DNA from: an uncultured Ruminococcus sp.
GTDB lineage: Bacteria > Bacillota > Clostridia > Oscillospirales > Ruminococcaceae
DNA: 64,000 nt
NCBI GenBank assembly: GCA_902800795.1
Contig: CADCFQ010000013.1
Location: 1-64,000 of the forward strand
Direction of reading: 5' to 3'
The position numbers were made by a program, and so were the translations under genes. Under the pieces are notes generated by a model. It saw only the letters and a list, made by a program, of their open reading frames with translations. It ran no database searches and had not been told where the DNA came from. Position 1 is the first letter of the stretch. The number at the start of each line of letters is the position of its first letter. Shown here one piece after another: positions 14,028-23,089 of the stretch.

Positions 14028-16766
14028 ATGTTAAAAAACGACAAGTTTTATATAAGGGCAAAGGAGCTGGCGGCACAGCTTACCACTGAGGAAAAGCTGG
14101 GGCTTCTCACTACTCACCACAACGCTGTGGAGAGGCTGGGACTCGGTGAATTTTACATAGGTACCGAGGTCGCAAGAGGCTATGTTGGAAGGGATAAAGA
14201 GCACACCTCTACTGTTTTCCCACAGCCAATAGGCCTTGCTTCCACCTTTGACAGGGAGCTTATGGAGCGTCTCGGTGAGGTGGCCGGAAAGGAAGCCAGA
14301 GCATATTATAATGCTGATAAAAAGGGCGGACTTGCTCTGTGGGGGCCCACGGTGGATATGGTGCGAAACCCTCTCTGGGGACGCACAGAGGAAGCCTACG
14401 GCGAGGATGTTTGTCTCGCCGGCGAGCTGACCGCCGCTTATACCAAAGGCATGGCAGGGGAGGACGAGGACGGCAACTATATGACCGTGCCTACCCTCAA
14501 GCATTTCTGCGCCAACAACAACGAGGGAAACAGGGGCAGCTGCAGCGCCTTCCTTACTCCAAGACTCAAAAGGGAATACTACTATGCTGCCTTTGAGATA
14601 CCCATAAGGGACGGCGGAGCGAGAAGCATAATGGCGGCTTACAATGAGCTCAACGGTGTCCCTGCTATCATGGACCCGGACATACAGACCATCCTCAAGG
14701 ACGAGTGGGGGCTCTGGTTCGTTGTCAGCGACGGCGGAGACTTTTCACAGAACGTTATCGACCACCGCTATACCGAGACCCACAGCGAGGCCTATGAGCT
14801 GTGCTTAAAGGCGGGTTCTGACACTATGACCGACGAGGACTCCCTTGTGAGGGCGGCCGCTGAAAGAGCACTGGAGCAGGGGCTCATCAGCTGGGATGAC
14901 ATTGACCGTTCGGTGGTCAATACCCTTTATGCAAGGCTGCGCCTCGGTCAGCTGGACGAAACAGAGTTTGACAAGGCAGGCAAGGACGATATAGACACCG
15001 AGCAGAGCCGCCGCCTTAACCGCAGGGCGGCAACAGAGCAGGTGACGCTCCTTAAAAACAACGGTCTGCTGCCGCTTTCAAAGGATAAAAAAGTTGCTGT
15101 TGCAGGGCCTCTCTGCGATGACTGCCTTATGGATTGGTACACGGGCTTTGGCACCTATGAGAACACTATCCTTTCAGCTGCCGGAAAGACTTTCAGAGAG
15201 GTCGTCACTGACAGCCTGTGGGACGTTGCCGCTGTTAAGGCTCCCAACGGGAAGTATCTCTGCGCCTATGAGGACGGCTCGGTAAGGGCGGACGCAGACA
15301 GCATAACAGACGCCTGCCTTTTTGAGATACAGGACTGGGGCGAGAACTGGAAGAACCTTTTCTCTGTGAAATATTCAAGATATGTTCGTCTGTTCGATGA
15401 CGGGAGCCTGAAGCTTCACAACAGACGCATCTTTGACTGGTACACAAGAGAGACCTTCAACTTCAGGGACTACTGCGGCAGTGTGCTGATAGAGGAGTTC
15501 CTTACTCACGGGCGTGTGGTCTGCAAAGACGCAGGTGTGCTCGGCATAAGCAGACAGAGGGCTGTTCAGAGCGAGCAGCTGTTTGAGATAGAATATCAGA
15601 GCAGGGGCGAGGACAGGGCAAGAGAGCTTGCAGGGAGTGTTGATGCGGTCATCTACTGTGTGGGCAACTATCCTGTGCAGACCGCTAAGGAATGCTATGA
15701 CAGAAAGACGCTGGAGCTAAACATCCAGCCGGGTATGACGCAGGTGCTTGCGGGAGAGAACAAAAACACAGTGCTTGTGTGTGTTTCAAGCTATCCTTAC
15801 TCCATAGTCGAGGAGAGCAACAGCGCCGCCGCTGTGATGTGGACATCCCACGCAGGAGCGGAGCTCGGCACAGCGGTGACAGCTGTTCTCACAGGAGACA
15901 GCGAGCCCACCGGCAGAACTCCCATAACCTGGTATAAAAGCGTTCACGACCTTCCGGACATAATGGACTACGATATCGAGAGCTCCGGTGCGACTTATAT
16001 GTATTTCGGCGGAGAGGCGCTTTATCCCTTCGGCTTCGGCCTTAGCTACTCCGGGTTTGAATACGGCAGTATGTCGCTTTGCCGTGAGGGGGGCAAGATC
16101 AAGGTAAAGCTTGATATAAAAAACACCTCCGACCGTGACGGCACCGAGGTGGTCCAGGTCTATTTCACCGTGGCTGACAGCGCTGTCAGGAGAGCCGCAA
16201 AAAAGCTCTGCGGCTTTGAGCGTGTGGCTGTAAAGGCAGGCGGGACTGTGACGGCAGAGATAACTGTCAAGGAAGATATCCTGCGCATCTTCGATGTTAA
16301 AAGCGAGAGGATGATCCTTGAGAGCGGCACCTATGAGTTTATGGCAGGCGCATCCAGCGAGGATATAAGACAGAGAGACAAGCTCAGGATCGAGGGCGTG
16401 AGCATAGGAAAGCGCAGGGCTAGGTTCAGCGCCAATATGTTTGACAGCCTTCACGGCGGAAGGTTGTTCTGGTCAAAGAAACTGGGCTGTGAATATGTAA
16501 GGTCCACCGGCTGGGGAGCTACCGCAGTTTATGAGGGCGTGGACTTTACACAGGCCGGAGAGCTGGTGCTCGGGGTATCCTGCATAGCAGGGCAGAGGGA
16601 GCTGACAGTGAAGATCGGCGATAAGGAATATAAGGCGAAGATAGCTCCCTCTGACCGCTTCGACGGCTTTGAGAGCTATGTGATAAAGATAGACTCATCA
16701 GACGCATCATCCCTGACGGTAGAGCTGCCCCAGTTTGTGGCTCTGCTGGATATTGAGGTGAGATAA
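14028..16766 (+). CDS. Glycoside hydrolase family 3 (beta-xylosidase/glucosidase type) with inserted domain
   Basis: The 912-residue enzyme has no signal peptide, so it probably cleaves imported oligosaccharides inside the cell. The N-terminal GH3 barrel covers about 1-320: GPTVDMVRNPLWGRTEEAYG near 107, KHFCANN near 158 and nucleophile Asp235 in FVVSDGGDFS. The C-terminal sandwich starts near 335 (EQVTLLKNNGLLPL) but is split by an insert at about 400-490 that begins APNGKYLCAYEDGSVRADA and reads like a fascin-type beta-trefoil. A fibronectin-like domain follows (YPFGFGLSYSGFEY, then KVKLDIKNTSDRDGTEVVQV), then an extra ~150-residue C-terminal domain that looks like a carbohydrate-binding sandwich. 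GGAGG lies 8 bases before ATG 14028. Xylosidase versus glucosidase cannot be decided. Confidence 0.9.
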   Translation: MLKNDKFYIRAKELAAQLTTEEKLGLLTTHHNAVERLGLGEFYIGTEVARGYVGRDKEHTSTVFPQPIGLASTFDRELMERLGEVAGKEARAYYNADKKGGLALWGPTVDMVRNPLWGRTEEAYGEDVCLAGELTAAYTKGMAGEDEDGNYMTVPTLKHFCANNNEGNRGSCSAFLTPRLKREYYYAAFEIPIRDGGARSIMAAYNELNGVPAIMDPDIQTILKDEWGLWFVVSDGGDFSQNVIDHRYTETHSEAYELCLKAGSDTMTDEDSLVRAAAERALEQGLISWDDIDRSVVNTLYARLRLGQLDETEFDKAGKDDIDTEQSRRLNRRAATEQVTLLKNNGLLPLSKDKKVAVAGPLCDDCLMDWYTGFGTYENTILSAAGKTFREVVTDSLWDVAAVKAPNGKYLCAYEDGSVRADADSITDACLFEIQDWGENWKNLFSVKYSRYVRLFDDGSLKLHNRRIFDWYTRETFNFRDYCGSVLIEEFLTHGRVVCKDAGVLGISRQRAVQSEQLFEIEYQSRGEDRARELAGSVDAVIYCVGNYPVQTAKECYDRKTLELNIQPGMTQVLAGENKNTVLVCVSSYPYSIVEESNSAAAVMWTSHAGAELGTAVTAVLTGDSEPTGRTPITWYKSVHDLPDIMDYDIESSGATYMYFGGEALYPFGFGLSYSGFEYGSMSLCREGGKIKVKLDIKNTSDRDGTEVVQVYFTVADSAVRRAAKKLCGFERVAVKAGGTVTAEITVKEDILRIFDVKSERMILESGTYEFMAGASSEDIRQRDKLRIEGVSIGKRRARFSANMFDSLHGGRLFWSKKLGCEYVRSTGWGATAVYEGVDFTQAGELVLGVSCIAGQRELTVKIGDKEYKAKIAPSDRFDGFESYVIKIDSSDASSLTVELPQFVALLDIEVR

Positions 16767-16780
16767 AAACGTAAGATCAA

Positions 16781-16811
16781 AGCCCGGAAGAAATGCTCTT
16801 CCGGGCTTTTT
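16781..16811 (+). terminator. Terminator of the GH3 gene
   Basis: A 10-base stem AGCCCGGAAG/CTTCCGGGCT with a 7-base loop is followed by T5. It ends two bases before the convergent gene at 16813. Confidence 0.95.
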
Positions 16812-16812
16812 G

Positions 16813-16980
16813 TCATTGCTTTTTCGATTGCTTGTTAGCTGTGCAAATAGGGCAGGCGGAACAATCGGACCCTCCGCCGCAGCAGGACGAGCCGTTTTTG
16901 CGGCGCCTGATGGCCAGCCTTATCCCGAAGACGACCGCCGCCGCTATAAGTATGATGAGTATGATATCAGCGGTATTCAT
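16813..16980 (-). CDS. FeoB-associated Cys-rich membrane protein
   Basis: This small gene of 55 codons starts directly after the feoAB stop (TGA then ATG). The product has one membrane helix (ADIILIILIAAAVVFGIRL, residues 4-22), a basic stretch IRRRKN and a cysteine-rich tail (SSCCGGG, DCSACPIC). This matches the small FeoB-associated Cys-rich proteins found next to feoB in Firmicutes. They are thought to assist or regulate ferrous iron uptake, perhaps by handling iron at the inner face; the exact job is not established. Its position and composition leave little doubt that it is real. Confidence 0.88.
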   Translation of the reverse strand: MNTADIILIILIAAAVVFGIRLAIRRRKNGSSCCGGGSDCSACPICTANKQSKKQ

Positions 16981-19329
16981 TCAGCTTACCCCCATAAGTA
17001 TCGCTATGGCACGGACGATCAGTGTCACCGCATAGGCGATGAAGCACTGCCAGAGAACAAGGGCTGCTGCCCATCTTCTGCCGAGCTCACGTCTTATGGA
17101 TGCCACAGCTGCTACACAGGGAGTGTAGAGCAGAGAGAACACCAGAAGGCTAAGAGCACTAAGACTGCTCATGGCAGAGGCGACACCGCTCTTGTAGAGG
17201 ACTTTCAGTGTAGAGACCACGCTCTCCTTAGCCATAAAGCCCGAGGTCAGAGAAACGGTTATCTTCCAGCTGCCAAGCCCTATAGGCTTGAATATCGGAG
17301 CCACGGTGCCGGCTATCATCGCCAGCATACTGTCCTCGGAGTTTTTGACCATGTTGAGCCTGAAATCGAAGCTCTTCAAAAACCATATCGCTACAGTGGC
17401 CACAAGTATCACGGAGAAGGCCTTCTGCAGGAAGTCCTTGGCTTTTTCCCACAGAAGCTGCATAACGTTTCTCGCTCCCGGAAGCCTGTAGTTGGGGAGC
17501 TCCATAACAAAGGGAACAGCCTCGCCTTTAAAGACGGTCTTCTTGTAAAGGATAGCCGCCAGTATCCCGACCAGTATCCCCAGAAGGTATATCGCAACTG
17601 TCATTACCGCCTTATACTTCGGGAAGAAAGCATTTATGAAAAACGCATAGATAGGCAGCTTTGCGGTGCAGCTCATAAAGGGTGTGAGCAGTATCGTCAT
17701 TCTTCTGTCTCGCTCACTGGGCAGCGTGCGTGTGGACATTACCGCAGGAACTGTACAGCCAAAGCCTATGAGCATAGGCACTATGCTTCGGCCCGAAAGG
17801 CCGAGCTTGCGCAGGATCTTGTCCATTACAAAGGCGACTCTCGCTATGTAGCCGCTGTCCTCCAGTATCGACAGGAAGAAGAAAAGGATAACGATAAGCG
17901 GCAGGAAGCTGAGCACACTTCCGACGCCCTCAAAGATGCCGTTTATTATCAGGCTGTGGATAACGCTGTTGACATCCGCATGGGTCAGCGCCTTGTCGGC
18001 CATATCGGTGAGTTTTTCTATCCCGTTTTCAAGAAGCCCCTGCAAAAAGGCTCCTATGACCCCGAAGGTCAGCCAGAACACCAGCGCCATTATAACTATA
18101 AAGGACGGGATAGCGGTGTATTTTCCGGTGAGTATCCGGTCTATCTGCCGGCTCCTTATCTGCTCACGGCTTGTCTTGGGCTTTGTCACACAGCTGCGGC
18201 AAACGTTCATAATAAAGGCAAAACGCATATCCGCAACGGCGGCGTTTATATCAAGCCCCCGCTCCTTTTCGGTCTGCCTGATGATCTTAGCGACTATCTG
18301 CTTTTCGTCGTCATCAAGCCCCAGCTGTTCAATGACCAGGTCATCGTTCTCGGCTACCTTGCTTGCGGCGAACCTTAGCGGCAGACCCTTGTCCTCGGCG
18401 TGGTCCTCGATAAGGTGCTCAAGGCTGTGAATGCAGCGGTGTACTGCACCGCCGTGGTCGTTCTTTGCGCAAAGGTCAAGATTGAGCGGCTTTTCCTGAT
18501 AGTAGGCAACGTGCATAGCGTGGTCGATAAGCTCGTCTATGCCCTGATCCTTGGCGGCGGAGATGGCCACCACGGGAACGCCAAGCATCTCCTCCATCAG
18601 GTTTATATCTATTCCGCCGCTGTTGGCGATAAGCTCGTCCATCATATTGAGAGCCACTACCATGGGGATGTTCATCTCTATCAGCTGGGTGGTCAGATAA
18701 AGGTTTCGCTCTATATTCGTAACGTCCACGATATTGATTATCGCCGACGGCTTTTTGTCGATGACGAAATTTCTTGAAACTATCTCCTCGCTGCTGTAAG
18801 GGGACATGGAGTATATTCCCGGCAGGTCTGTTATTAGCGTTCCGGGTCTGCCCTTTATCTCGCCGTCCTTGCGGTCAACGGTGACACCGGGGAAGTTTCC
18901 TACGTGCTGCTTCGAGCCTGTCAGACGGTTGAAAAGGGTAGTCTTTCCGCTGTTCTGGTTGCCCACCAGAGCAAAGGTGAGCTTTGCGTCCTTGGGTATG
19001 GGTCTTTTGGCTGCCTCGGGATGAAATCTTCCTGCTTCGCCGAGGCCCGGGTGTTCGGTCTTTTTGCGCTTCCTGCGCTCTTCTTGTTTGTCCTTTTTGC
19101 TGTCGGCAGGCGTGACCTCTATCTTTTCGGCGTCCGCCAGCCTGAGCGTCAGGGTGTATCCGTGTATCCTAAGCTCCATCGGGTCGCCCATAGGCGCATA
19201 CTGCACCACAGTTATCTCGGCTCCCGGGATTATGCCCATATCAAGGAAGTGCTGTCTGAGAGCGCCCTCTCCGCCTATGCTTCTGACACTGACAGTCTCG
19301 CCTATTTTTGTGTCCCTGAGTGTATTCAT
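16981..19329 (-). CDS. feoB: Ferrous iron transporter, FeoA-FeoB fusion
   Basis: The 782-residue protein joins a FeoA SH3-like domain (about 1-75: LRDTKIGETVSVRSIGGEG, HFLDMGIIPGAEI) through a charged linker (76-112) to full FeoB. The G domain has GNQNSGKT (123-130), DLPG (168-171) and NMMDE. The membrane part carries the two Gate regions, including GFGCTVPAVMSTRTL and SCTAKLPIYAFFI. It imports Fe2+ under anaerobic conditions. AAGGAG precedes the ATG. A consensus promoter with a palindrome at its start site lies upstream, and a small Cys-rich gene follows directly. Confidence 0.97.
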   Translation of the reverse strand: MNTLRDTKIGETVSVRSIGGEGALRQHFLDMGIIPGAEITVVQYAPMGDPMELRIHGYTLTLRLADAEKIEVTPADSKKDKQEERRKRKKTEHPGLGEAGRFHPEAAKRPIPKDAKLTFALVGNQNSGKTTLFNRLTGSKQHVGNFPGVTVDRKDGEIKGRPGTLITDLPGIYSMSPYSSEEIVSRNFVIDKKPSAIINIVDVTNIERNLYLTTQLIEMNIPMVVALNMMDELIANSGGIDINLMEEMLGVPVVAISAAKDQGIDELIDHAMHVAYYQEKPLNLDLCAKNDHGGAVHRCIHSLEHLIEDHAEDKGLPLRFAASKVAENDDLVIEQLGLDDDEKQIVAKIIRQTEKERGLDINAAVADMRFAFIMNVCRSCVTKPKTSREQIRSRQIDRILTGKYTAIPSFIVIMALVFWLTFGVIGAFLQGLLENGIEKLTDMADKALTHADVNSVIHSLIINGIFEGVGSVLSFLPLIVILFFFLSILEDSGYIARVAFVMDKILRKLGLSGRSIVPMLIGFGCTVPAVMSTRTLPSERDRRMTILLTPFMSCTAKLPIYAFFINAFFPKYKAVMTVAIYLLGILVGILAAILYKKTVFKGEAVPFVMELPNYRLPGARNVMQLLWEKAKDFLQKAFSVILVATVAIWFLKSFDFRLNMVKNSEDSMLAMIAGTVAPIFKPIGLGSWKITVSLTSGFMAKESVVSTLKVLYKSGVASAMSSLSALSLLVFSLLYTPCVAAVASIRRELGRRWAAALVLWQCFIAYAVTLIVRAIAILMGVS

Positions 19330-19344
19330 ACGGTCCTCTCCTTA

Positions 19345-19366
19345 AAAGTTAACCAAAGCTAACTTT
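19345..19366. promoter_or_regulatory. Operator-like palindrome at the feoAB start site
   Basis: AAAGTTA and TAACTTT arms are separated by 8 bases and sit just downstream of the -10 box, over the likely transcription start. The form resembles binding sites of DtxR/MntR-type metal repressors (wAGTTAG...CTAACTw). Iron-dependent repression of feoAB by such a protein is an inference. Confidence 0.6.
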
Positions 19367-19367
19367 A

Positions 19368-19396
19368 ATTATATCTTATGTTTTTCTCTTTGTCAA
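19368..19396 (-). promoter_or_regulatory. Consensus promoter of feoAB
   Basis: On the minus strand TTGACA (19391-19396) and TATAAT (19368-19373) are exactly 17 bases apart, a perfect sigma-A promoter. Such strength fits a promoter that must be shut by a repressor. Confidence 0.9.
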
Positions 19397-19448
19397 GACA
19401 TTGGCCTGAAAGATTTTGTTAAGCTTGCGTTTTACACAAAAAACGGGG

Positions 19449-19477
19449 TTTACAAAGCACGTATTGTGTGGTATAAT
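19449..19477 (+). promoter_or_regulatory. Promoter of nadA-ppk
   Basis: TTTACA (19449-19454) and TATAAT (19472-19477) are 17 bases apart. It drives the plus-strand nadA operon, divergent from feoAB. Confidence 0.75.
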
Positions 19478-19534
19478 AATGATGATTATAATTTCATCCA
19501 AGGTGATTAATTATACAGCAAAGGTGGTACATAT

Positions 19535-20461
19535 ATGCAGATCAGTGAAGTTCAGGAAAAGATCAGGGAACTGAAAAAGCAGAAGGATATCTGTATCCTT
19601 GCCCACAGCTATCAGGCAAGGGAGATCCTTGAGGTCGCAGACATAACCGGCGACTCCTATAAGCTAAGCGTGGAGGCGGCAAAGGTCTCCAACAAAAACG
19701 TTCTCATGTGCGGAGTCCATTTCATGGCGGAGACCGCAAAGATGCTTTCTCCCGATAAGAGGGTATATCTTTCCCATGTGGATGCGGGCTGTCCTATGGC
19801 GGAGCAGATGGAGCCTGAGTTCATCGAGCAGATAAAGGCCGGTGAGCCAGACCGCAAGGTAGTATGCTATGTGAACACAACAGCGGCGCTCAAAGCTGTC
19901 TGCGATGTGTGTGTAACGAGCTCATCGGCTGTGAAGATAGTCAAGGCCATGGAGGATGACAAGATACTTTTCATCCCCGACTGCAACCTTGGAGCTTTTG
20001 TTCAGAAGGCCTGTCCCGAAAAGGATGTTATGCTCCTTCAGGGCGGCTGTCCCGTTCATGCTGCCATAACGGCGGATGAACTGAAGGAAGCAAAGGCAAA
20101 GCATCCGGAGGCGCTCGTTCTTGTTCATCCCGAGTGCCGCCCGGAAGTGACAGAGCTTGCGGACTTTGCGGGCTCCACCTCGGATATAATGAACTATGCC
20201 GCAAAGAGCGATGCTAAGGAGTTCATCATAGGGACCGAGAATTCCATAGCCGAGCACCTTCAGTACCGCTTCCCCGAGAAGAGCTTTTATGTTATGTCAA
20301 AGAGGCTCATCTGTCCGAATATGAAGCTGACAACGCTCATGGACGTTTACAAAAGCTGTATCGAGGTCGGAACGGAAACTGACAGAGAGATAAAAATGGA
20401 TGACGAGCTGATAGCAAAGGCCGTTGTCTGCATAAACGAAATGATACGCCTTGGGGGCTGA
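19535..20461 (+). CDS. nadA: Quinolinate synthase
   Basis: The 308-residue 4Fe-4S enzyme condenses iminoaspartate with dihydroxyacetone phosphate to give quinolinate for NAD. The three repeated NadA domains are visible. Cluster cysteines are expected in VDAGCPMAEQM, VHPECRPEV and KRLICPNMK, and HSYQAREILEVAD and MCGVHFMAETAK are typical. nadB and nadC, its usual partners, are not beside it, although nadE is encoded at 52898-53644. It shares a transcript with ppk, 17 bases downstream. Confidence 0.95.
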   Translation: MQISEVQEKIRELKKQKDICILAHSYQAREILEVADITGDSYKLSVEAAKVSNKNVLMCGVHFMAETAKMLSPDKRVYLSHVDAGCPMAEQMEPEFIEQIKAGEPDRKVVCYVNTTAALKAVCDVCVTSSSAVKIVKAMEDDKILFIPDCNLGAFVQKACPEKDVMLLQGGCPVHAAITADELKEAKAKHPEALVLVHPECRPEVTELADFAGSTSDIMNYAAKSDAKEFIIGTENSIAEHLQYRFPEKSFYVMSKRLICPNMKLTTLMDVYKSCIEVGTETDREIKMDDELIAKAVVCINEMIRLGG

Positions 20462-20478
20462 AATAAGGGTGACTTGTT

Positions 20479-22605
20479 TTGAGTAAGAAGGTTTATGACA
20501 ACAGAGAGCTGTCGTGGCTCAAATTCAATGAAAGGGTGCTGGAGGAAGCGCAGGACAATAATACTCCGCTTCTTGAGAGACTGCTGTTCTCATCTATATA
20601 TGCCAGCAACCTCGATGAGTTTTTCAGGGTGCGTGTCGGCTCGATATATGATCAGTCGCTGGTCAATGACGAGGAGAAGGACAACAAGTCAAAGATGCGC
20701 CCCTCTGAGCAGCTGGCGGCTATCTTTGCAAGGGTGAAGGAGCTGGCTCCCGTAAATGACAAGACCTATTCTGTCATTATGAAGGAGCTGGAGCTCAACA
20801 ATATTTTCTACAAGCCCATAAAAGCTCTTTCAAAGACCGAGCTTGAATATCTTGAGGCTTATTTTGCCTATGAGATAAAGCCGTTTCTAAACGCATTCAT
20901 AATCGATAAGCGCCATCCTTTCCCGTTCCTTGTAAACCAGAGCATTTATGCCGTGACAAAGCTCAGCGCAAAGTCCGGGCTGCTGGTGGGAATAGTCGGA
21001 TGCAGCGAGAAATTCCAGAGGGTGATCTTTCTGCCTGCGGATGACGGAGCGATAAGCTTTGTGCTGGTAGAGGACGTGATCCTGAACTTTATCGACAGGG
21101 CCTTCACGGGCTATAAGGTGGAGGAGAAGACTCTTGTAAGAGTGACAAGAAATGCCGACATAGATGTTGACGAGGGCTTCGACTCGGAGCTGGATTTCAG
21201 AGAGAATATGTCGGAACTGATAAAGAAAAGAAAAAGGCTCTGCCCTGTAAGGATGCAGCTTTCAAAGCAGCCCTCCGAGGCTGTGCTCGGAGAGCTGCTG
21301 TCAAGGCTGGAGCTTTCTCCCAGACAGGTGTTCTTGCAGAAATGTCCGCTGGATATGTCTTTTGTTTTCCCTGTCTTTGACAAGGCAAAGGACAAAAAGG
21401 AGCTGTTCTTCAACAAGCTGGAGCCCCAGGCTTCACCTATGATAAAAGAGAATGTTCCTATGATAGAGCAGATAGACAAGCAGGATCTCTTCCTGTCCTA
21501 TCCTTATGAGTCTATCAAGCCTTTTATTCGTCTGCTCAATGAAGCTGCTGCGGATGAGAGCGTTGTTTCTATAAAAATGACGCTTTACAGGGTGGCTAAG
21601 AACTCGAAGATAATAAAGGCTCTCTGCGAGGCTGCCGAGAACGGCAAGGAAGTGCTCGTTCTGGTTGAGCTCAGAGCCCGCTTTGACGAGGAGAACAATA
21701 TCGGCTGGTCACAGGTGCTGGAAGAATCGGGCTGCCGTGTGATCTACGGCCCGCAGGGTCTGAAGGTCCATTCAAAGCTCTGCCTTATCACAAGAAAGAT
21801 CGAGAGAAATGTCAAATACACCGTTCAGATAGGAACGGGCAACTATAACGAAAAAACAGCAGGCCTTTATACGGACCTGTGTCTTATGACATCCGACAGG
21901 GAGATAGCAGAGGACGCCTGTGAGGTGTTCAGGACGCTCCAGATAGGAGAGCTGGTGGAGGACACAAAGGCGCTTCTTGTGGCGCCCAGATGTCTCCAGA
22001 ACAAGGTGCTCGCTATGATGGATGAGCAGATAGCCATAGCAAAAGCCGGCGGCCAGGGCTATGTCGGAGCGAAGCTCAACTCTCTCACCGACAAGGTGAT
22101 AATCGACAAGCTTATCGAGTGCTCCCAGGCCGGTGTCCGGGTGGAGCTTGTGATAAGAGGTATCTCCTGTCTTGTGGCAGGGGTGAAGAAGGTCACCGAG
22201 AATGTGACTATACGTTCCATAGTAGGGCGCTATCTTGAGCACGCAAGGATATATATCTTCGGCTCGGGAGAGGATAAGAGGGTCTATATCTCCAGTGCCG
22301 ACTATATGACCCGCAACACCACCCGAAGAGTAGAGGTGGCGGCGCCTGTGCTGGATGAGCAGATAAAGAAAAGGGTTCTGGACATTTTTGCGCTCCAGCT
22401 GCGTGACAATGTGAAAGCAAGGGTCATGCAGTCCGACGGCATATATAAGCGTGCCGAGAGAGGGGATACAGCTGTGGATGCCCAGGCTATCCAGTTTGCC
22501 GAGAGCTATGCAAACGCTCCGCTTCCCGAGAGAAAGACCGCCGAGCCGCCAAAGAAAAAAGGCTTCTTTGCAAAGCTCAAAGCGCTGTTTTCCAAGAAAA
22601 GCTGA
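20479..22605 (+). CDS. ppk1: Polyphosphate kinase 1
   Basis: The 708-residue enzyme polymerises the gamma-phosphate of ATP into polyphosphate. The N-terminal ELSWLKFNERVLEEA and SNLDEFFRVRVGSI, the phospholipase-D-like catalytic half with IKMTLYRVAKNSKI, the histidine in KVHSKLCLI and GTGNYNEKTAGLYTD are all typical. A basic C-terminal tail (KKKGFFAKLKALFSKK) is extra. The start is TTG with AAGGGTG about 6 bases upstream; no in-frame ATG is near. Its stop overlaps the start of the GNAT gene by one base. Confidence 0.96.
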   Translation: MSKKVYDNRELSWLKFNERVLEEAQDNNTPLLERLLFSSIYASNLDEFFRVRVGSIYDQSLVNDEEKDNKSKMRPSEQLAAIFARVKELAPVNDKTYSVIMKELELNNIFYKPIKALSKTELEYLEAYFAYEIKPFLNAFIIDKRHPFPFLVNQSIYAVTKLSAKSGLLVGIVGCSEKFQRVIFLPADDGAISFVLVEDVILNFIDRAFTGYKVEEKTLVRVTRNADIDVDEGFDSELDFRENMSELIKKRKRLCPVRMQLSKQPSEAVLGELLSRLELSPRQVFLQKCPLDMSFVFPVFDKAKDKKELFFNKLEPQASPMIKENVPMIEQIDKQDLFLSYPYESIKPFIRLLNEAAADESVVSIKMTLYRVAKNSKIIKALCEAAENGKEVLVLVELRARFDEENNIGWSQVLEESGCRVIYGPQGLKVHSKLCLITRKIERNVKYTVQIGTGNYNEKTAGLYTDLCLMTSDREIAEDACEVFRTLQIGELVEDTKALLVAPRCLQNKVLAMMDEQIAIAKAGGQGYVGAKLNSLTDKVIIDKLIECSQAGVRVELVIRGISCLVAGVKKVTENVTIRSIVGRYLEHARIYIFGSGEDKRVYISSADYMTRNTTRRVEVAAPVLDEQIKKRVLDIFALQLRDNVKARVMQSDGIYKRAERGDTAVDAQAIQFAESYANAPLPERKTAEPPKKKGFFAKLKALFSKKS

Positions 22606-23048
22606 TGGAGATAAGAGAGATAAAAACAGGCAAGCGCCGGTTTATGGAGCTGCTGCTTCTTGCTGATGAGCAGGAGGATATGATAGATAAGTATCTTGAC
22701 AGAGGGACCATGTTCGTTCTGGAGGATGAGGGTGTCAGAGCAGAGTGTGTCGTGACCGATGAAGGCGGCGGGCTTCTGGAGATAAAAAACATAGCCGTTG
22801 ATCCCGGTTCACAGGGCAAGGGCTATGGCAGGGCGCTTATAGAGTTTATAAAAGATCATCACAGCGCCGGCTACGACGTTATCCAGGTGGGAACGGGCGA
22901 CAGCCCGATGACCGTGCCTTTTTATGAAAAGTGCGGCTTTGTGCGCCACCACGTTGTCAAGGACTTTTTCACCGAAAACTACGACCACCCCATAATAGAG
23001 TGCGGAGTTCTGCTGACAGATATGGTCTATCTTAGGATGAAGATATGA
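22605..23048 (+). CDS. GNAT-family N-acetyltransferase
   Basis: The 147-residue protein has the GNAT core: VRAECVVTDEGGGLLEIKNIAVDP followed by the acetyl-CoA loop GSQGKGYGRALIEFI and the late FYEKCGF motif. The substrate (small molecule or protein N-terminus) is unknown. Its ATG overlaps the ppk stop (TGATG), so it is translationally coupled to polyphosphate kinase. A terminator follows. Confidence 0.88.
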   Translation: MEIREIKTGKRRFMELLLLADEQEDMIDKYLDRGTMFVLEDEGVRAECVVTDEGGGLLEIKNIAVDPGSQGKGYGRALIEFIKDHHSAGYDVIQVGTGDSPMTVPFYEKCGFVRHHVVKDFFTENYDHPIIECGVLLTDMVYLRMKI

Positions 23049-23051
23049 AAA

Positions 23052-23085
23052 AACGCTTACGGAGCTTTTCCGTAAGCGTTATGTT
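23052..23085. terminator. Bidirectional terminator between GNAT and ThrH-like genes
   Basis: A 12-base perfect stem (23052-23063, 23069-23080) with loop GCTTT has A-rich and T-rich flanks. It serves both convergent genes. Confidence 0.9.
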
Positions 23086-23089
23086 TTTA

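Noticed and set aside
16810..18378. Long plus-strand open frame opposite feoB (over 500 codons)
   Set aside because: It lies fully antisense to the well-supported FeoA-FeoB gene, has no recognisable domain and an odd Tyr/His/Gly/Gln-rich composition, typical of a mirrored reading frame.
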